Shown here: one piece after another, positions 10,544 to 22,400 of the stretch | How the letters are laid out: each line of letters opens with the position of its first letter | Position numbering within the stretch: position 1 is the first letter of the stretch | Assembly (NCBI GenBank): GCA_028583405.1 | Contig: CM053246.1 | Span: 7,135,459 to 7,199,458, forward strand | Source of the DNA: Pogonophryne albipinna | Taxonomy: Eukaryota > Chordata > Actinopteri > Perciformes > Artedidraconidae | Direction of reading: 5' to 3' | Length of the DNA: 64,000 nt | The notes under the pieces: generated by a model | The model's database searches: none | The model's input: only the letters and a program-made list of their open reading frames with translations | Told to the model about the DNA's origin: nothing | Translations under genes and position numbers: made by a program

Positions 10544-10548
10544 TTCCA

Positions 10549-11578
10549 ATTTGATTAAACCAGGAACACAACATAACATGTCAAAAAGGATACATATATA
10601 TATTTACATCATACCTATCATTTTAGGTTTTATTCATTCCTTCATTACAATCCTAAATATAAATGTATGTAGCTTATTTTCCATGTGTTTGAGTGAATGA
10701 GTACATTATTTTGTTGACTGCAACAACAACAAAGAAAAAAACAACATCTTGCAGTGAGCAGATAACAAAGCGCCATTTTAACTGAGGCTTATCCACTGAA
10801 GCTTCGTGCAAGTGCAACATTTAACATTAACATTAAAACTAGTTATTTTAACACAATTCTTATAAATTCAAAATTCTAACAACATTCTTTATCACATGCA
10901 TAGACCATTGGTGTGTTCACACCGGACTCGATGCGAATGACGCGTTCGTGCAGTAGCCAATCAGCGGTGAGGATCTCAGCCTGACGTTGAATCAGAAAAC
11001 CAAACATCAGCCGTTAGCTGTTAGCACACAGCGCTCACAGCTCCTCATATCTGTTCAGAAACTAGACAAAAGTTAAACATGAACAAAACACAGACTGTCC
11101 AACCCAGTCTCACATCTAAACGTGTAATAACTACGTTGGTCCACAACTTGGGACGTAGTATTTCTACAAAAACGCCTCTGAAATTGTAGGATACCTACGT
11201 TTTTTTTTTCACCATTCATTTCCAATGGCTGGCATCTATGTCACATGATCTTCAACTTTCTCTCAGCAGAAAAAAAAACATGGCCGACCTTCGTTTTATT
11301 CTCTGTGGAAAATGCCTATTTTAAGGTTAGTTTGGCCATTAAAATGCGTTTTAATGTCATTTGATGCGAGAAATATGAGTTGTTATTTCAGATTATTTGT
11401 GCAGTGGATGTACATGGTCTTTAGTTTGCTAGTTATTACGAAGATGTACACATTCAACGTTTTCATGGTTGCTAAGGTGGTTGCCATGGACGCTGCTATC
11501 GAGTGCTGTTACAACCCTGTCTCTTCAGTGCTGTGGGCGGAACGGAAACCGGACTGGAATTTCTCAAAGGCCGTTTAG
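10549..11578. other. Non-coding; one transposon-like terminus at 11101
   Basis: AACCCAGTCTCACA at 11101-11114 begins a stretch with ACTACGTTGGTCCACAAC. The same AACCCAGTCTCACA word ends, inverted, another repeat at about 24847-24864, so it looks like a shared element terminus of unassigned class. The rest (10549-11100) shows nothing recognisable. Confidence 0.4.
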
Positions 11579-12080
11579 TTGGAGATGCTCCTGAAGCTGG
11601 GCGGCAACTACATGTCTAACTGTCTACCAGCATGTCATGCACTCACTGGCTGTGGCACAACAAGTAGTTTGTACAGAACAGGAAAGACAACAGCATTCAC
11701 CAAACTCAAGACCCATCTCAGCGAGCTCAAAGATCTGGCCCATTTTGGACTCTCTGCCAGCTTGGAAGAGTCTTTGCCAGTCGCAAGATAATTTGCGCTT
11801 CTGCTATATGGAAAAAAGGAAATTGGACTGATTTGCACAAACTTGGAAGAACTGAGGTTCATAATTGCATCAACAACAGATGCAGCCTCGGAAAATCTGC
11901 CGTCAACAGAGGATGCATTTCAACAACATGTAAAGAGCAATGTTTCACACAGCGATATGGTGTCACAGCCGAACCCAAACCCTTGTTATGGAGTCCTATT
12001 GGCAAGGGGTGGATTGTCAGAGATGGGGCCATTCAACCAGAACCCCGACACATTTTGACATTCTGTCAATGTGTCCCCTA
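11579..12080 (+). pseudogene. Decayed gene of an uncharacterised transposon-associated family
   Basis: The first frame (11579-11791) contains LPACHALTGCGTTSS followed by a GKTTAFTKL block. This resembles a HALTGCDT-S-GK motif I associate with uncharacterised repeat-encoded proteins in fish and invertebrates. A TAA at 11789-11791 interrupts it; the same frame continues with ALLYGKKEIGL and a LPSTEDAFQQHV motif near 11900. A frameshift near 11980 is needed to reach the GWIVRDG and CQC ending. I infer a single eroded C-terminal region. The function is unknown; a link to FEN1-like nucleases is a loose resemblance. Confidence 0.5.
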
Positions 12081-13754
12081 ACGTTTCTGAGGAACCTGAC
12101 ATTTAACATTATATTCTAGTATCTATATACTTGACCTCTCACAGAATTATTTGATGATTTGTATACTGTACTTTGAATTAAGGTTCCAGTTTCAATAAAA
12201 CCTGTACTATTTACACCTATGTTTTAGAGGCTTGCAATTTAGAACTAATACACTTTATTTTTATTAGGTTACTCTTATTCTGACTATTTGGTGATGTAGT
12301 TCAGCCACCTGGTATTTCCCTCTCCAAATATAATGACCATCAGAGTGAGCATTCTTAACTTATAGGCTATTGTGCCACTTATCCCCCATTCGGAATTTGA
12401 CTGTATCAGAGAAGAGGTCTAAAGACATCTCATTTGCAATAGAACTGTACCAGATATTTCCATACAACTACTGGTTAGTGTTCAATAGCACCCTAGACAA
12501 TTCAGTAATGGTATATTTTTGAGGGATTTCTGTTTTTCTGATAAATGAGAGAAAAGTGTCCTATGTTCCTATCACCAAAAAGTACAATTTCCATCTAAAC
12601 TAAAGCTAAATTTACAGGATTAAAATTCAGTCTTTTTTTAGTTAAATAATTGTCTGACTATTTGGTGATGGAGGACAGCCACCTGGTTCATACCTCAGCA
12701 AATCTGAAGAGGAAAAGAGTTGTCATTCTCAAGTTATGGGCTTTTTTGTCACCTTTCCCATTCGGCCTGGTCTAATTTGGCTCTTTTTCAGGGATTGGGG
12801 TAGTTCTAAAGAACAACCAAAAACATTTCTTTTTGACAACAATCAATTTCATTAATGGGAGACCCTAAAGATAAGAAACATCATTGTTGTCATTTGTTCT
12901 ACCTCGGATAGGGGTATCTCAAAATCTGAGGGCCCTTCCTGCTAGACTATTGAGCCCATCATGTAAATGTGCCAGATTTAGCCATAAAGTCTCAAATTCA
13001 TCTGAAATCCCTGGCAGGTTGGCATTTTTAACCCATGGAAATATACAGTATAAATGATATTGCAGTCAATGATTTAGGATTTAATTGAACGGTAGCTAAT
13101 TCAAAAAAAATGCTGACCCCCTATAGTCATTCCTTGCATCCGTGGTCTGGATGCCCTCAAAGCCTGCAAAACAATTCTGGCTTGTTGCAGAGAGAACAAA
13201 ACGGTCTCTTTCCCAAGGTATTCCCCTCTACTAAGAGAAAGAATGACAGAATACAGGAAGTGAGAGAGTTGGAGTGTTAATCCAAACCCAGGCACCAACC
13301 CCTTGGCTTCCAATCATAACCAGCACTATAAACTTAACTGTATGCCAACGCTTAATCCAATCCATATGGCATCAGATTTATAAGCAGGTAAATCAGTGCG
13401 ATAAGTATCTGCTGGCTGGATTAATGGAGTGCAGAGAAAGTAAAAAAGGGATGAAGAAAGGTTTTAGGGCCACACTCCAGAGACCCAGAGCAGGGATATG
13501 TGTGTAAATGTGTGTGAGGACGTGAGAGGTACTCTAAAAAATATGTTAGGGCCACACTTGGAACCCTCAGTCTATTCTGCTCCCAAATGACGCCGTTAGA
13601 CTTCAATTTAAAGCAGAGGTCGTAGTGTGTCATAAAATCCCTTGAATATATAGCCTGCGATTCATCACATCAGCCCCAGTCTGTGAAGCACACAGTGCAA
13701 TGGCTGCTTTATAACATTTAAAGTGTAATCCTCGATTGGCATAATGGTGTGTAT
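12081..13754. repeat. Non-coding, with an old direct duplication
   Basis: CTGACTATTTGGTGATG occurs near 12279 and 12653. The following roughly 130 bases are related (CAGCCACCTGGT, then TCAGAGTGAGCATTCTTAACTT-like against GTTGTCATTCTCAAGTT, then a CCCATTCGG word). Two copies about 375 bp apart suggest an old tandem duplication or two copies of one repeat. No gene or known element was recognised in the rest. Confidence 0.5.
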
Positions 13755-14093
13755 CAGTGTTGGAATGTTACAAACTAACTTGTACTTCAACTGAGTATTT
13801 TCAGATTATGCTACTCCATTACACAGTTTAGATAAATACAACATTTTCATTGGTCAATCTAGGCATTCCAGAGGTTTTTAATTTGCGCAGACCGCTGTCA
13901 AACAGAGCAGACGATTGCAGGAGGATCAAGGGACTTTGTGCGGAGCTGCAGAAAGAGGTCTGATAAATACAATGTCTGCTGTGGGCAAAAACATTAGTTT
14001 TCCCCATCAGAAAACACCATGTAATACTTTTTTAAAATATATTCATTTTTAGATTTGTGGAGAGCACGGAACTTGAGATGCAATGGGCTAAAC

Positions 14094-15793
14094 CAGGCAT
14101 CCTTAAAGTCCGGACTCCGGTCCGGGTCCGGACCGAACCACAACTGTCTCTGGACTCTGAGCAATTTATACTTTTCATATATATTATCTGTATTATCTGT
14201 GTTATCTGCGAGACATCGACACAAAACAACGAGTCAAAATTCTCCGCTATGTCCACTGCAAACAGCGCTCTGCATGTCCGACTGTTCCACTGTCTGTGTG
14301 TGTCTCTCAACGCATTGGTCCAATCACATTCAGCATCCCGTCAGCGTTTTTTCCCACCACCAACAGCCTGCGAATCAGAGGCACAGTAGGGCGAGTCTTC
14401 GCGGAATGCCGGTGGGAAAAATGCGTGTGTCGTCTCTTTCAACCTGTCTGATTTAGAACGAGAGTTTTAAAAAAAAAAGTCAGAGCGAGAGTTAACCGCT
14501 CATCTAGTTGCATCTGTACTGTAGCTAGTAGCCTATAGTTTCACCTACTGGGGTGGCAACTGCCACCCTAAAAATAGGCCTTGCCACCCCAGTTGGCAGC
14601 TTTGTTTTGAAAGAAAAGTTGTGGCTCATCGGACATTTATGAGAGAAAGTCTCTAATGTCCGAGTGCAAGTGACTGCAGCACAATACGCACGTCTTGTGC
14701 TTGTAACCCCTCGCCCGGCCCTGGCGCGAGCGTGGACATATGATTGACGGCGATTTCATTTGAACGGGACGGTGCAAAATGAGAAGCATTCGGACCCAAG
14801 CACTGAAGGAATGAGGTATTTGCGGTCTACACTGACAGAGAAGAGACTGTCAGTTTGGCTGTACTCAGCATTGAATCAAAACGCACTAAAGCTGTTGATC
14901 TTAATACGTTTGTGAGGCGTTTTGCTGAACAAAATGGTAATCGCCGCATTCAGCTGTAATAGACATGTCAACTTGATGCTCTGCTCACGGATGAGCTGCA
15001 TAACAAACTGTTAAAATGATGAACTTACGTGTGTAAATACACATTTTTATTTGTGGGGGTCTGCCCCCACAAAACAGTTTTAAGTCCTGAGAAAGTCAAA
15101 TAAGACGTGTGTAAAACTACACTGCCCAGCCACAAAAAAGTAACCACTTTGATTTAACTAGGCCAGTAGGTAAGGACTTTCCACTGGATAATAACTGAAG
15201 TATAAAAGAATGCATGACTGAAGTGATGGAGACCATGTTTAAAGGCAAACAAAAAGAGGAAATAACAGGTAAAATCAAGCAAATCCCCCTCTCAGATTCC
15301 ACAGCAACCAGAAGAACATAAATACTGGCTGGTGATTTGATTAATCAGCTTTGTGATGGAATAGAAAATGCACAGTGCATTTCCTTAGCTGTGGGTGAGT
15401 CCACTGACACCACTGACAATGCTCAGTTGCTGGTGTTTGTGAGTTTTTATGATGAGGCAAAGGGGGAGTTTGTTGAGGATGTGTTGGGCCTGACGAACCT
15501 CAGTGGACACACAAGGGGGCAAGACATTTATAAAGCAATAATGGGAATGCTGAATGAAAGAGGGTGCAGCTGCCTTTATTCATAACTGCAGCTCTTACAC
15601 TGCGACTCTGAGGGGTCAAGCACAGACACAATAACAATGAAAACTGCTGCATACAGAGACTTTTTGTTTTTGCAACCTCGTGTTAAGAATCTTGTTGCAA
15701 TTCTTTAAAGGGTTAAATGACCGTAATAAACGGACCTTTATCTTATTGAAACCATTTTTTTGGACCTTTAACATTTGTATTTGAGTACCCCTG
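14094..15793. mobile_element. 1.7-kb Charlie-like hAT element with 8-bp duplication
   Basis: The element starts CAGGCATCCTTAAAG and ends CAAATACAAATG... in inverted sense (plus strand ATTTGAGTACCCCTG). GGCTAAAC is duplicated at 14086-14093 and 15794-15801. The GTCCGGACTCCGGTCCGG text near the left end is typical of Charlie-type termini. Transposase remnants at 15190-15585 confirm the superfamily. Confidence 0.88.
15190..15585 (+). pseudogene. hAT transposase remnant (GTF2IRD2/ZBED-like)
   Basis: A plus-strand frame with two early stops reads through IKECMTEVMETMFKGK, then SDSTATRRT, then LINQLCDGIENAQCISLAVGESTD (read as motif pieces) and TTDNAQLLVFV. The second half of that run corresponds to the L-LDESTD--D-AQLL-FVR block that carries the first catalytic Asp in Charlie-type hAT transposases. 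Here the expected Asp before ESTD is Gly, so the catalytic residue appears lost. The DLLGLTNL-type block follows. The BED finger, second Asp and C-terminal dimerisation domain are missing. Confidence 0.8.
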
Positions 15794-15801
15794 GGCTAAA
15801 C

Positions 15802-16211
15802 TATCCCCAGTAAAGAAAAGAAAAACAGCGCAGTGCAGAGGGGGCCCTTGATCCACCTTAGCAACATTCATGTTATCCTTAGCAAGTAGTGAGTAATAAC
15901 AACCCCTACAATTCCCAAATTGACCAACCAGAATTGAGTATTAACGTATATGATTTTGAAATGGGCAAAATTGTATTTTGATGACAGTACTTTTGTATTT
16001 TTACTTGAATAACATTCTGATTCAGGACTATTTAGTTGTAACAGAGTAATTTGACACTGTATTTTTGCTACTTTTCTTTCACCACTTTTTTGTATACATG
16101 AGGGTGGCCATCAGTTGTGTTTGGATGCAGACCTCCCCAGAGAGTGTACATTACCTTACATCCAGGACACACACAGATTTGGACCACTGCTCAGCCCTGG
16201 GTGGTTTTTGT
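15802..16211. repeat. Repeat remnants, non-coding
   Basis: At about 15925-15953 the words AAATTGACCAACCAGAATTG and AGTATTAAC match a foldback repeat at 18034-18063. The remainder belongs to the right arm of the enclosing MITE. Confidence 0.4.
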
Positions 16212-16223
16212 TTGACACTTATC

Positions 16224-16534
16224 AAAACCCGAGGGCACCGAGCCTTCGCAGCAGCTGGCCCCCGGCTCTGGAACACTCTTCCCCTCCATGTGAGGTCGGC
16301 CCAGACCCTAGGGGTTTTTAAATCCTCACTGAAGACTCACTACTTCTCTCTTGCCTTCTAGTTAGAGTGGGGTCACGATTCCTGACTGTTCCATGTGTTG
16401 TTTTATCTGTTGTGATTTATTGTGTTTTATTGTGATGTAATGTGTTTTTATGTATTTAAATGACATGTACAGCACTTTGGCTCGACCAAAATCGTTTTTA
16501 AATGTGCTCTATAAATAAAATTTGATTGATTTGA
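16224..16534 (+). mobile_element. L2-like LINE, 5'-truncated, with 12-bp duplication
   Basis: The insertion encodes only the last part of an L2-type ORF2 (GHRAFAAAGPRLWNTLPLHV, then the LKTHYFSLAF ending) and its 3' tail (TGTACAGCACTTTGG, then TATAAATAAA and a TTGATT repeat). TTGACACTTATC flanks both sides (16212-16223 and 16535-16546), a target-site duplication of the kind left by target-primed reverse transcription. A longer copy of the same family lies at 35041-35735. Confidence 0.9.
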
Positions 16535-16546
16535 TTGACACTTATC

Positions 16547-17861
16547 GTATAGTTATTAACATACAAAACCTTAAAGCAACATAAAAACGCATGGCTCTTT
16601 AAATAAAGTCATTATATAAATAATGATGTTGTGTCACTGCAAACGGGTAGTTGTCAAAGGATGCTTTACAAAGAAAAGGGTGTCTCCTGCAACGTGTTGT
16701 TGTCCCATCCTGTTTTTAAAATACTGAAAAGCTCTAAAAATCAATTCTTGACAATTTAACATGTTTTTTGGTGAATAAGAATGAGTTTTTCTGCGAGCAA
16801 CTTCTTTCTGGTATAATTGATTTTGTCTGGAGCGCTGTAATGTAAGTTATTTATGTTTTTCTTCGGCTACCTCGATTAGATGTTATCAGTTGGGCTGAAA
16901 CAAAGTGGATCTAGGGGAATTAAGTGTCGACTTGCTGGGAATGGATGGCATTAACATTAGTCGATTCCAGAAAACAAGGTAAAGTATTCTTAGTACATTG
17001 TTTAAACTTATTTTCAATATTTTTGCTTTTATCAAGTACTTTCAAGTCCAAAGGCTCAAGTCTAAGTGCAGTCCCAAGCTTTTACTTTATAAAGTCCAGT
17101 CAAAAGACATAAAATGTGTGACCCTTGGGTCCAAATAGTGTGATTCAATATCTCATCTCTGGATAAGTATTGGAGTGTGTGTGTTATGTTTATACAACGG
17201 ATGATCAGTACATTTATAAGCTATTCTTTTACACCAAATCAATATATTCCATGAACAAATCAGTGGCTTTTACCAATGTTGCTCCTTTCACTGGTGACTA
17301 ACCATTATCAGCTCAGCCATGCACAATCTGTTACTTCCCTGCCAGAGTTTGTTAAACTTGGAAATTCACAGGAATGATCATTTGATGGAACTGTTAAAGT
17401 GGGACAGAAAAACGGACTGGTTATATAATGTGTTGAGAGCAATGTGCTCCACAGAAATAATTCAGTAAATGTAATGTCAGCTGTGGCAAAAAACAAAATA
17501 CATTTGTTATAATGACCGTTGCTGCGGAGGATCAAGAGAGCGAAAGGAAAAGAGGTTAGACGTCAGGTTAATCAACCGAAGCAGACAGACAGGAAGTAAA
17601 CATTAACAGGAACACAGTATGGGCTCTGTAGTGTTTAAGGACTTGTTAGTGGAACAGGAACTGTGAACAGACTTGGACAGTAAAGGAAAACATCAATCAG
17701 AGCTGCCTTCATTTTAAATTCAGTTGTTGTTGTCGGAGTTTAGCCGTTGGTGCGCCATGAAACAGAGTTTTTTTTTTGCTAGCGGAAGCAATAAGACAAT
17801 TTTCAAGTCAATAAAATCATTTAGATAAATATTGGGAGTCAAATCGATAGTTTTTTAGTAT
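16547..17861. other. Non-coding, nothing recognised
   Basis: AT-rich single-copy-like sequence. Short open frames (for example 16924-17112 and the minus strand 17308-17535) show no motif, splice pattern or family resemblance that I can support. Confidence 0.5.
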
Positions 17862-18080
17862 GTGGCCGTGTAATAAGTGGGATAATGTGCAGTTTATTGA
17901 AAAAAGAACACCCTCCAGGATTATCAAGTTCCCTCAACTTCGTGTTGGCTCCGTGATCACCCTTTTGAGTGTTCTTTTCCCAATAATGACCGGAACGCTG
18001 CACATTATCCCTTACAAAACAACCTCTGAAATGTCCAAATTGACCAATCAGAATTGAGTATTAACTAAACTGTGTAATAA
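17862..18080. mobile_element. Foldback MITE
   Basis: GGATAATGTGCA (about 17880) is inverted as TGCACATTATCC (about 17999). Inside it AAAAAAGAACAC pairs with GTGTTCTTTTC. Outer text (GTGTAATAA on both sides) suggests the ends are near 17868 and 18077. A fragment of the same family is at 15925-15953. Confidence 0.6.
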
Positions 18081-19544
18081 TGGACATTAATAGGATGAGT
18101 GAACTCCATGTGAAATGCAAATTGCTATATTATCAACTTCAGGAGGAGACAATATGTCAAAATTGTGCTTTATGGCACCCACAAAAGGCAACATTGTAAA
18201 TCTTTACCTTGATGCCCTCCTCCTCTATCACACACACTCAGGCACAAACAGGAAGCAGCAACCAGGAGGTAGTGTCCCACTGAGTTCCCTGCAGCAGGAT
18301 TTCTGATTCAGCGCAGTCTAAGCCGGGGGATTAAGCTATGTTTGGTACCTGAAAAACACAGGAAATGTAGATGCAAATCAATTTCAAGTGTAATTACATG
18401 GAAGCTGTGGTGAGTGCAGCAGTGAATTACAGCTGCTACAGTTTCAGTCAAGATTCCTCACATTTAGGAAGGGAGAACTCCCACTCAGTGATTCTACATT
18501 CCCTTTGTCGCTGTGGAGATTAAGTCATTTGTTGCTTTCGGAGCCAGTGAGTAACTTGTGATTTATGCTTTACATTTTTGCTCCTGTGTGTGGCAGACTG
18601 AGAAGAAATTAGTGACACCAGAGAGAATTACCTACCATTACTTCACAAAAGGGACAGTGGAACTTTCACAAAAAAGCAATATACTGGTTATTTACATATC
18701 TTCATATTCCTTATTTATTTGTATATGTTGATGACAATATGGATTGACAGCACATCCCTATGTTTAAAAAAAAATGAACACTCCATAATTGACACTTAAA
18801 CCATACCTATTGGTATATCCGCTCTCTTTCTCTATCTCTATTTTATTCCTTCTCTGTCTGAGTGACATATGGATTGCACATGGATCTCTCTTTGTCATTA
18901 CTGCTGATGGAGCGACAGGCAAAAAGAAATTGTGGAAATAAAAGGCCTTCAGCTCTCTAAAGTGCAACATTTTTATGTAACATCAAGTATACTTAACTAT
19001 AACAACAGCACTCTCTTGGCACTCTCTTTCTCTCCATTTCCAAAGTGAATCCTGCTTGTTCAAACACTAGTGATTCATTCTCACTAAATGCAAAGCAAGA
19101 GAGACGGAGCCATAAATAGAGTAAGTTATACTCAACTGTCTCTTGACAATTTGGGACTGGAATGTATAACATTAGCTCTTCATACATGGTGGTTGTTTTT
19201 TGTTCACCAGGTACATACAGTGTTTGCCTGACTTGACTGCATGGGAAGGTTTAAGCCGACTGGGTCTGAGTTTCAGGTCATTCCTCTGTGCTCTGGCACC
19301 AGAGGACCAAATACGAGCCAGCTATGGATTTGAGAGAAGCATTTTTCGATCGATTTCAATTGAAAATCATTGGACGTTAGCGACACTTAGTCCAACTTTG
19401 CTCAGTTTCAGCACCCGAAATCGGACAAGTGTGCTTGATGAGTCTACAGATTCCTGTGTTTCACTTAAAGAGAATCACATCAAGTGTGGTGTTATCTCAG
19501 CTTAAGTTTAAGAATTGGAGTTGTTTAAAAATGTAACATTATGA
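18081..19544. other. Non-coding, nothing recognised
   Basis: No supported feature. The open frame at 19200-19505 (101 codons) has no recognisable motif and no matching signal nearby. Confidence 0.5.
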
Positions 19545-19915
19545 TGTTCAGACCTTTTTTTTCGTCAATGAGGAAAATAAATTGGGCTCAGAGCCTCAGA
19601 ATACTGAAATCTTTATTTTTAAATCTTTTTTTCCTTCTAATTTGTTATTCTTTTCTAAATAACACACTGTTATTTACTCAACAATAACACACAATTATCC
19701 TTGTTTTTATTTATTTGTTTAATTCTATAATTTCAAAATAAAGTCACCGGAAACAGACATAGGCCTATAAGGGACATTTCGAGCACCATTGCGATACACA
19801 GCCACTGAACTGATTACCCAAGATCCTCAGCTATGGTTTAAGCTCGGTGATTGGATGTTTTAGCCGCAATGCACGTTGAGATATGGTGTTAATGCGATAT
19901 GAAATCCAAAAAACA
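19545..19915 (+). repeat. Left copy of a widely spaced inverted repeat
   Basis: This stretch matches 24215-24610 in inverted orientation, including GGGCTCAGAG, AACACACTGTTATTTACTCA, AGGCCTATAAGGGACATTT and GATTACCCAAGATC. The copies differ by substitutions and short indels and lie about 4.3 kb apart. Confidence 0.8.
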
Positions 19916-19925
19916 TTTCGGAGTT

Positions 19926-20684
19926 TAGGATGGCCGAAGACACTACCCATAATCCTCAGCTATCGATTGGGACTACAGTCCCGTTGCTTGACAAACCCCG
20001 TGATTAATCTTCAAGCTCTGTGATTGGATGTTGGTGTGGCAGTGTGCCAAGGTTACGCCGAGCGTCAGACAGCTCTTTGAAATGGAACGAATCCACGGCA
20101 GACTATCCAAAACTGGACTCGAACGGGACCAGCTACCCCCCCCCCAGAACTACACATGCTGGCTATTGTGTTTCGCAAAAATATTCTATGGGACGTCTCT
20201 ACTGGGAATTGTAGTTTTAAAAGATGTTTTTCCCACAATTAGAAGTTGCCAGTATTAAACTGTGTACATCCCTGGAGGTTTAGGGGATAGGAAACACATT
20301 GGTGTTATCAAATTTAAAACATATAATTACTAAATCGGTGGGCAGCATTAATATATACCCACGACAGCTCATTGTTTCTTTGTAATTCTACTCCACTACA
20401 ATTCAGAGGTTAACCTGGTATTTTTACTCCACTACATGTATTTTAGTTACTTTGCAGATTCTGATTAATGATATGAAATATAAACAACCCTTAAATCAGA
20501 CTTTAGTTACACCTGAGTAAAATTCAGGGAAGGTGATTAAGTGCCAACAAGCAGGCGAGATATTTGATAGTTGGTGCTTGAGAAGACTAAACATTTATCT
20601 GCAGATCCTTATAAAGTATATTCATTACTCGTTAATTAAAAACTGTATATAATTGCTATTTTGCACATCCCTTTCATGATTTCA
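19926..20684. other. Non-coding with one TACTCCACTAC repeat relic
   Basis: At about 20380-20510 TTCTACTCCACTACAATTCA and GTTACTTTGCAGATTC match the abundant fish MITE family also seen at 13755 and 49688. A run of ten C near 20138 and ATTGTAGTTTTAAAAG near 20210 are otherwise unassigned. Confidence 0.45.
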
Positions 20685-20960
20685 AGATTTTCTAAGGTTT
20701 ATTGACATATCATATACACAACCACGGTGTAGTTATGCAATGAATGAAAAACTTGGGTCGCAGGTTCCTCAACAGTGCATTACAAGACATCTATCAATAT
20801 GTGTGTACCTCCACCATTAAACTGTCAAATTCTGCACATTTCTTATACTATCTACATACATAAGAGTATAATTAATATTTATACTATCAATTACATTGCA
20901 GGAAAGCAATATATTAGACATTAAGTACTTTGTCAGGTTTAATATGTATCTGTAGATACC
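20685..20960 (-). mobile_element. Rex1-like 3' UTR remnant
   Basis: The order TTCAAG, TTTATTGACATATCATA, GGGTCGCAGGTTCCTCAACA and GTGCATTACAAGA parallels the 3' end of the minus-strand Rex1-like copy at 32647-32780 (TTCAAGG, TTTATTTGTCATACG, GGTCACAGGCTTCTCCAACA, GTGCAAG). No coding sequence is attached. It is inferred to be a 5'-truncated Rex1-like insertion. Confidence 0.5.
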
Positions 20961-21185
20961 CCCAAAGCTTTTTTCTTATTTAAAAGAAGACCTTAAATGT
21001 TTAAATAAAGGTTAATTAGTTTTTCTGTTTTGCACATCCTCCCTCTGGAGTCGGTGGGCGCGTCCAGGTGCGCATAATTTAAGTAATTAATCATATATTT
21101 TCAAGTATAAGGAGTAGAAATATGATTCAGATATCCACGGAACCGCTGGAAGTTTAGCTTTCCAGTGGTACCTCCTGTGAGACTG

Positions 21186-21281
21186 TAACCAGCGGACAGC
21201 AGCCAATATGGCCGCTCAAAGCAGCTTGACTTTACACTGTCTGGGATTGGTGGATTTGTGTGTCCGTCAAGGAAATCTCGG
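21186..21281 (+). repeat. 96-bp direct repeat, copy 1
   Basis: This 96-bp stretch (starting TAACCAGCGGACAGC, ending GGAAATCTCGG) recurs at 21527-21622 with a single visible difference (GTGTGTCC against ATGTGTCC), indicating a recent duplication. Confidence 0.9.
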
Positions 21282-21526
21282 CCGGCAGCCATGTTGGTCT
21301 GAAATGACCAATGGACATTGAGAAACCACTAAGGACCTACACACCAAGAAAACAAAACATAAACAACGTGTCTCCCATCAGTTTACGTCCAACTTCGCTA
21401 GAGATTTGTTTCGCTAGCAGCAGTGAAGATAGAGCCTCAGAACCTGAAGTCTTCGACTCTTCTGAAAAAGAATAATACAGGGACAACAAGGATCCATTTG
21501 GACATGGGTAAGTGTAAATATTACAG

Positions 21527-21622
21527 TAACCAGCGGACAGCAGCCAATATGGCCGCTCAAAGCAGCTTGACTTTACACTGTCTGGGATTGGTGGATTTAT
21601 GTGTCCGTCAAGGAAATCTCGG
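21527..21622 (+). repeat. 96-bp direct repeat, copy 2, inside a duplicated GTAAGT context
   Basis: Copy 2 is bounded on both sides by GGTAAGTGTAAATATTACAG (21507-21526 and from 21621), as if the 96-bp unit was inserted with duplication of its target, or arose by template switching. GGTAAGT fits a splice donor. The text before it (from 21418) reads as an acidic open stretch ending in TAA before the donor, so an exon is possible but unproven. Confidence 0.8.
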
Positions 21623-22312
21623 TAAGTGTAAATATTACAGTAATAGTGTGTACTTGCAATGTGTGGGGAAAAAGTCCTCGGGGGAAACAAACACTGACAA
21701 AGAAGGTTCCGGGATGAACCAAGTGGTGAGATAGGCATAGGGGTTTCTGTCTTAGTTGGGAGTGCATTTATATTTATTCTGGTCAGTTGTAATGTTTGTT
21801 TTGGGGTTAACTTAGCAGATGGCTAAAAAGTTCGTTGAAAAAAAGTTTGAATGCTCAATTTGTATTTGTACACATCACATGAACCTTGATATGTCATATG
21901 AAGTCATTATTCAGTCCTAATGTATCTCAGTCCCTGCTGTGGTGAAAGTAGAGTGATAAACACCTATTTTACTCAAAATTCAAATTTAATTTGTTTCATT
22001 TTAGACATGAATTACACATTTATATACAGTGTAATTCAAATATTTCACTACTTTTGTGATCCTAAGACTTTGACGAAATTAGTAAATTAGTGTTTTCACA
22101 AGAGTTTTGAAGATTTTCAAATGTTAAGCTTTAGAGCTACTTATCTCATCACACAGTGCTCTAAGGTGAGTAATTTGCATTTATAGCAAGACCAGAGATT
22201 GTCCTGAACATTTTGATATGTAAAACATGGGGTGCCATGTATAACAAGTACATTTAAAAGGTGATTTAAGGAAACATCTAAAATTCGAGAAAATACCCTT
22301 AGACTCCAGAGC
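21623..22312. other. Non-coding, nothing recognised
   Basis: AT-rich sequence without legible gene, terminal repeat or tail. Confidence 0.5.
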
Positions 22313-22400
22313 AGGGGTCACCAACCTTTTTTAGGGTGAGGGCTACTTTCAAAAAATAAAACAAGTCGGGGGCTACTTTTAGTCCTCTTTTTTTTGTTTT
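22313..22400 (+). mobile_element. hAT-like terminus
   Basis: CAGGGGTCACCAACC followed by GGCTACTTTC and a second GGGGGCTACTTTTAG is typical of an end of a Charlie-type hAT. No inverted partner is found downstream, so the copy is truncated. Confidence 0.5.

Larger units (their letters stand above)
13755..16098. mobile_element. Fish TACTCAAGTA-type MITE split by a hAT
   Basis: The left part starts CAGTGTTGGAATG and runs through AACTTGTACTTCAACTGAG and GCTACTCCATTACA. The right part (about 15946-16098) has AGTACTTTTGTATTTTTAC and TTTCTTTCACCAC. Both resemble the two ends of a very abundant fish non-autonomous family rich in TACTCAAGTAC. The parts are separated by the hAT at 14094-15793. Ends are eroded, so boundaries are approximate. 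Confidence 0.5.

Noticed and set aside
19200..19505. Plus-strand open frame of 101 codons
   Set aside because: No recognisable motif and no supporting signal.
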